Position numbers and translations under genes: made by a program. A stretch of 64,000 nt of DNA, from the NCBI RefSeq assembly GCF_036186745.1, contig NZ_CP108086.1, positions 2,976,001 through 3,040,000 of the forward strand, read 5' to 3'. The notes below the pieces were generated by a model. The model worked only from the letters and a program-made list of their open reading frames with translations, was not told the DNA's origin and searched no databases. This stretch comes from Microbispora hainanensis. GTDB taxonomy: Bacteria > Actinomycetota > Actinomycetes > Streptosporangiales > Streptosporangiaceae. This document shows, one piece after another, positions 61,109 through 64,000 of this stretch (its first letter is position 1; each line of letters opens with the position of its first letter).

Positions 61109-61454
61109 GCCGGCAGAGTGTCCCGCACAGCGGACAGAAGGCGAGCTTGGCCGTGGACGTCGCCTCCAGGCCGCAGTCGGGGCAGCTGCCTTGCTCGAGA
61201 TTCGCCGCATTCGGCCCGAAGTCACCGTCGTAGTAGTCCCGGTCCGGCCAGGCGACTGCCTCGATGAAGGGCTGAGCCGATGACGAGTCTCCGCCTGGTG
61301 GCCGGGAGACTTCGGCAAGGACCAGCGTAGAGGGCATGGTGGTGCCGTGTTCCGCGTGAGCGGGCAGCACACGACGGAGTACGTCCACCAGTTCAGGAAG
61401 GCTCAGACGAAGCAGCTCCCGCGCCAGAGCGTCACGCTCATCATCGGTGGTCAC
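61101..61454 (-). CDS. Small zinc-ribbon protein of unknown function
   Basis: The protein of about 117 residues has a helical N-terminus (DDERDALARELLRLSLPELVDVLRRVLP) and a C-terminal treble-cysteine ribbon (GSCPDCGLEATS, then FCPLCGTLC). The start is unclear. GTG 61454 gives a compact N-terminus; GTG 61463 and TTG 61493 are alternatives. Its end overlaps the converging monooxygenase end by 8 bp. Confidence 0.65.
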   Translation of the reverse strand: MTTDDERDALARELLRLSLPELVDVLRRVLPAHAEHGTTMPSTLVLAEVSRPPGGDSSSAQPFIEAVAWPDRDYYDGDFGPNAANLEQGSCPDCGLEATSTAKLAFCPLCGTLCRLT

Positions 61455-61489
61455 AGGTGCCACGTTAGTCAAAGCCGGGCGGACTTCGG

Positions 61490-63341
61490 TCAAGCGGGGA
61501 GCCGGAGGGTGAAGGTGGAACCTACGCCGACGACGCTGGTGGCGCTGAGCGACCCGCCATGGGCCTCGGCGAGCTTGCGGGCGATGGGCAGGCCGAGCCC
61601 GCTGCCACCGCTCCGCCTGCTGCGCGACTTCTCCACCCGCCAGAACCTCTCGAAGACCAGCGGGAGGTCGCCGGGCGCGATCCCGCTGCCGGTGTCGGCG
61701 ACGTCGATCACCACGTCGCCGCCGTCATGGCGGGCGAGCAGGCTCACGGTGCCGCCGGGCGGGGTGTGCCGTACGGCGTTGGAGACGAGGTTGCCCACCA
61801 TCTGGCGCAGTCGTACGGGATCGGCGACCAGATGGAGGCGGCCGTCGGCCTTCGTCAGCAGGGTGACGCCGGCGGCCTCCGCGCCGCCCCGGTGGGCGGT
61901 CGCGACCTGGGTGAGCAGGTCGGCCACGTCGACCGGCTCGGTGTGCATTCTCAGCTCGCCCGCGTCGGCCACCGCCAGGTCCTGGAGGTCGTCGATGACG
62001 CGCTGGAGCAGGAGGGCCTCCTCCAGCAGCGACGCCACGAGCTCCGGATCGGGGTCGGCGAGCCCGTCCTGGGCGGCCTCCAGCCAGCCGCGGATGTTGC
62101 TCAGCGGCGTCCGCAGCTCGTGGGCGACGTCGCCGACCATCGCCTTGCGCAGCTCCTCCAGTCGTTCGCGCCGCTCGGCCATGGCGTTGAAGGCCGCGGC
62201 GAGCCTGCCGATCTCGTCCTTCCCCTTGACCTCCACGCGGGCGGCGCGCCCTTCCTCCATCTGCCGTACGGCGTCGGTGAGCGCCCGCAGGGGGCGGCTC
62301 AGCCGGGTGCCGGCCATGACGCTGGCGGTGACGGTGATCAGCAGCACGAGGGCGGCGACGCCGGCGATGCGGGCCTGGTTCTCCGGCGACAGGTCGAAGA
62401 CGGTGGACGTGTCGCCGCCTCGGCTGCTGAGGAAGAGCAGCGCGGGCGGGGCGACGTACGGCGTGAGCTGCTCGCGGCGGCTGCCGGCGACGCATTCCGG
62501 GACGACGCCGCCGCGGGGGCCGTCGTCCGCCGCCTGGGCGGGCACGGCTCCGGGCACCCGCGTCCAGCTGAAGTCGAGGTTGAGCCGCACGTTCGACTCG
62601 TGCCGCCGCTCCAGGCAACTGTCGACGAGCTTCTGCAGCGCCGCGAGGGCCCTTGGCCTCGGTGGCGGTCGGCCGGTCGAGGACGGTGCTCGGGCACCGG
62701 GTATCGGAGTACGGCCGCGCGCCCCGGGTGTCGAGCACCGGTCGTCCGCTCGGGCTGTAGGCGATCGTGGCGACGGTGCCGAAGGCGTCGCGCAGGCAGG
62801 CGGCACGCCGTTCGGCGGCGACGCGCAGGGCGTCGCGTTCCTTGCGCGGCAGTAGGAAGGGGCCAACGGCGCGCGGGTCGATGTGGTCGGTCACGGCCGC
62901 CATGGCCTCGCCCTGCGATGCGTCCGAGTACCCGGTGGTCAGGGACGAACCGGACGCGGCCGCGAGGGCCGTGTCCATGTGCAGCGGGTCGATCGACGTG
63001 GTCGGCCGCGCGGGCAGGGTCGCGGGCGGCCCGGTGTCGGAGTCCACGAGCGGCACGCGCTGCTCGGTGGTGATCGTGACGCGGCGGCCGGTCTCGCGCG
63101 CCAACTGTTGCACGATCTTCCCCGCGCCGTCCCAGCCGGGGTGGGCGGCCGCGTAGCCGAGCAGGGTGTCGTACGTGCGGGCGTCGTCGGTGAGCGCCTG
63201 TCCCTGTTCCTGCCTGATCGCCACGGTGGTGCTCCGCGCGGTCAGCCAGGCCGTGGCCGCGATCGAGCAGACCGACACCAGCACGGAGACCGCGAGCACC
63301 CGCACCAGCAGGCTGCGGTGCAGCGGCACGTCAGTCCGCAT
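61490..63341 (-). pseudogene. Sensor histidine kinase with internal frameshift
   Basis: ATG 63341 opens a membrane helix (SLLVRVLAVSVLVSVCSIAATAWL) and extracytoplasmic sensor region. Near 62653 the coding phase changes inside an AAGGGCCC run (one extra base). The second phase continues with the rest of the sensor, a second membrane helix (AGVAALVLLITVTASVMAG), HAMP, H-box VGDVAHELRTPLSNIRG, N-box NLVSNAVRHTPPGG, and G boxes DVADTGSGIAPGDLPLVFERFWR and GSGLGLPIARKLAEAHGG. Restored length is about 617 residues. It follows the response regulator with an 11-bp overlap. It could be a true mutation or a sequencing error. Confidence 0.8.
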
Positions 63342-64000
63342 CGCGCGCGTCCCGCCGGTCGTCGGCGAGCTTGTAGCCCACCCCATAGACGGTGAGGAGC
63401 CGTACGGGACGGCGCGGCGTGGGCTCGATCTTCCGGCGGAGGTTCATGATGTGGACGTCCACGGTGCGCGAGGTGATGTAGCGGTCGAACCCGTGCAGCC
63501 GGGTGAGGATCTGCTCGCGGGTGAACACCCGTCCCGGCTCGCTGACGAGCAGCTCCAGCACCGCGAACTCGCCGGGGGTGCACTCGACGGGCACGCCGTC
63601 CACGCTGACCTCGTGGCGGTCGGGGTCGACGACCAGGGCCCCGGCCCTCAGCACCGGCGCGGGCGGCCGGGCCGGGACGGCGACGGCACGGGCGCGCCTG
63701 AGCAGCGTGCGGACGCGCGCCATCAGCTCGCGCGGACTGTACGGCTTGGTCATGTAGTCGTCCGCGCCGAGGTCCAGGCCGAGCAGCAGGTCGTCCTCGG
63801 TGGAACGGGCGGTCAGCATCAGCACCGGGAGGTCCGACTCGGCGCGCAGGATGCGGCAGACGTCCAGTCCGTCGACCTTGGGCATCATCACGTCGAGCAC
63901 CAGCAGGTCGGGGGCCCGCCGGCGTACCGCATCCAGGGCCGCGCGGCCGTCATGGACGGCGTCGACCTCGTGGCCCTCCCGCTCCAGATAGCGGCGGATG
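63331..64000 (-). CDS. OmpR/PhoB-family response regulator (5' end outside window)
   Basis: About 222 residues are visible. The receiver domain includes the phosphorylated Asp in LLVLDVMMPKVDGLDVCR, the Thr in VLMLTARS and the Lys in DYMTKPYSPREL. The winged-helix output domain has VDGVPVECTPGEFAVLELLVSEPGRVFTREQIL and SRTVDVHIMNLRRKI. The N-terminal 20 or so residues lie beyond the window. It is upstream of and overlaps the histidine kinase gene. Confidence 0.93.
   Translation of the reverse strand, partial: IRRYLEREGHEVDAVHDGRAALDAVRRRAPDLLVLDVMMPKVDGLDVCRILRAESDLPVLMLTARSTEDDLLLGLDLGADDYMTKPYSPRELMARVRTLLRRARAVAVPARPPAPVLRAGALVVDPDRHEVSVDGVPVECTPGEFAVLELLVSEPGRVFTREQILTRLHGFDRYITSRTVDVHIMNLRRKIEPTPRRPVRLLTVYGVGYKLADDRRDARDAD

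Overview
The window is high-GC DNA (about 70%) with frequent GTG and TTG starts, dense 4-bp ATGA/GTGA gene overlaps, a partial second complex I cluster next to korAB, HtpX, WXG100-type proteins and MtrAB-style regulation. This points to a filamentous actinomycete, most likely of the Streptosporangiales (Nonomuraea/Streptosporangium-like). The placement is inferred from gene content and style, not from a database match.

Region 1 (1-15.6 kb) is a Wzx/Wzy-type exopolysaccharide locus. It holds a chain-length (Wzz-like) protein, two GT4 glycosyltransferases, a flippase, an O-antigen-ligase-like polymerase, a kinase-like protein, a PAPS sulfotransferase, two large secreted proteins (a parallel beta-helix protein and a LamG/PKD protein) and rmlC. 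It could plausibly make and handle a sulfated, deoxysugar-containing surface polymer.

Region 2 (15.6-33.7 kb) is redox metabolism. korB-korA (2-oxoglutarate:ferredoxin oxidoreductase) faces away from a second nuo cluster, nuoA-B-C-H then I-J-K-L-M-N, followed by htpX. nuoD and the NADH module nuoEFG are absent. An unrelated leftward block (proline-rich HhH membrane protein, WXG100 protein, a large ESX-type protein split by an in-frame amber codon, and a lipoprotein) sits between nuoH and nuoI. nuoL-N carry many short in-frame tandem repeats.

Region 3 (33.9-48.6 kb) is transport and regulation. It contains an oligopeptide ABC operon with a fused double ATPase and a C39-like peptidase, a leftward polar amino-acid ABC operon with an XRE-cupin regulator, and a MFS-YceI-MarR operon in which both the MFS and YceI proteins carry carboxypeptidase-regulatory-like beta-sandwich domains. 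YajQ and a GNAT protein follow.

Region 4 (48.7-56.3 kb) is a tRNA-Tyr-associated island with no visible integrase. The 3' half of the tRNA plus its terminator is repeated about 5.94 kb downstream. Inside are a Nudix hydrolase, a decayed IS256-family transposase, small unknown genes, a 153-bp palindrome, and a nucleotidyltransferase-like gene split by an intact IS256-family element with a perfect 8-bp target duplication. An IS5-type element and two truncated genes mark the right border.

Region 5 (56.3-64 kb) is a LysR-controlled catabolic/detoxification set (epoxide hydrolase, FAH-SRPBCC fusion with a frameshift, LLM-oxidoreductase fragment), a FAD monooxygenase, a zinc-ribbon protein, and a two-component system whose histidine kinase has a frameshift and whose response regulator runs off the window.
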